In this document: positions 5,821 to 5,821 of the stretch, piece after piece
Numbering within the stretch: the first letter of the stretch is position 1
Layout of the letters: each line of letters begins with the position of its first letter
Program-made: the position numbers and the translations under genes
The notes under the pieces: generated by a model
Told to the model about the DNA's origin: nothing
The model's database searches: none
Seen by the model: only the letters and a program-made list of their open reading frames with translations
Source of the DNA: Treponema sp.
GTDB taxonomy: Bacteria > Spirochaetota > Spirochaetia > Treponematales > Breznakiellaceae
Assembly: GCA_031268245.1 (NCBI GenBank)
Contig: JAIRXN010000150.1
Coordinates: 1-5,821 of the forward strand
DNA length: 5,821 nt
Reading direction: 5' to 3'

Positions 5821-5821
5821 T

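Overview
The window is a tightly packed, entirely leftward (minus-strand) block of bacterial genes for phosphonate use. From right to left, in the direction of transcription, it holds phnK, phnM and phnL of the carbon-phosphorus (C-P) lyase pathway. A 166-nt intergenic region follows, then a lipoprotein substrate-binding protein and two ABC-transporter permeases. The left edge appears to carry the first codons of another gene, probably the transporter ATPase. No gap exceeds 300 bases, and no rRNA, tRNA, CRISPR array or insertion sequence is visible.

Right part (about 3013-5820): PhnK and PhnL are ABC-type ATPase-like subunits of the C-P lyase complex. PhnM is the amidohydrolase that removes pyrophosphate from ribose-1-methylphosphonate-5-triphosphate. 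The order K-M-L differs from K-L-M in E. coli. phnK and phnM are 11 nt apart, and phnM and phnL overlap by 14 nt, so they look cotranscribed. The core genes phnGHIJ are not in the window; by inference they lie upstream, beyond the right edge.

Middle (2847-3012): an AT-rich half next to phnL carries operator-like repeats, and a structured half next to the transporter carries two consecutive imperfect inverted repeats. This is the only place in the window with room for a promoter, so the transporter may have its own control.

Left part (1-2846): the transporter is of the Fe(III)/spermidine/2-aminoethylphosphonate type (AfuABC, PotABCD or PhnSTUV-like architecture: a lipoprotein binding protein and two dissimilar permeases), not the PhnCDE type usually found with C-P lyase. 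By position it most likely imports a phosphonate or organophosphorus compound that the C-P lyase then breaks down, but the substrate is not readable from the sequence.

Organism: a bacterium with balanced GC, strong GGAG-type ribosome binding sites, and a PhnM and PhnK that look more like the versions I associate with Firmicutes and spirochaetes than like E. coli. A spirochaete (Treponema-like) or a clostridial host would fit, but this is a weak inference. The window is mostly a recognisable pathway. The less usual points are the four-cysteine insertion in PhnK, the 15-nt tandem repeats forming a strong dyad at the end of phnL, the structured intergenic region, and the pairing of C-P lyase with a non-PhnCDE transporter.
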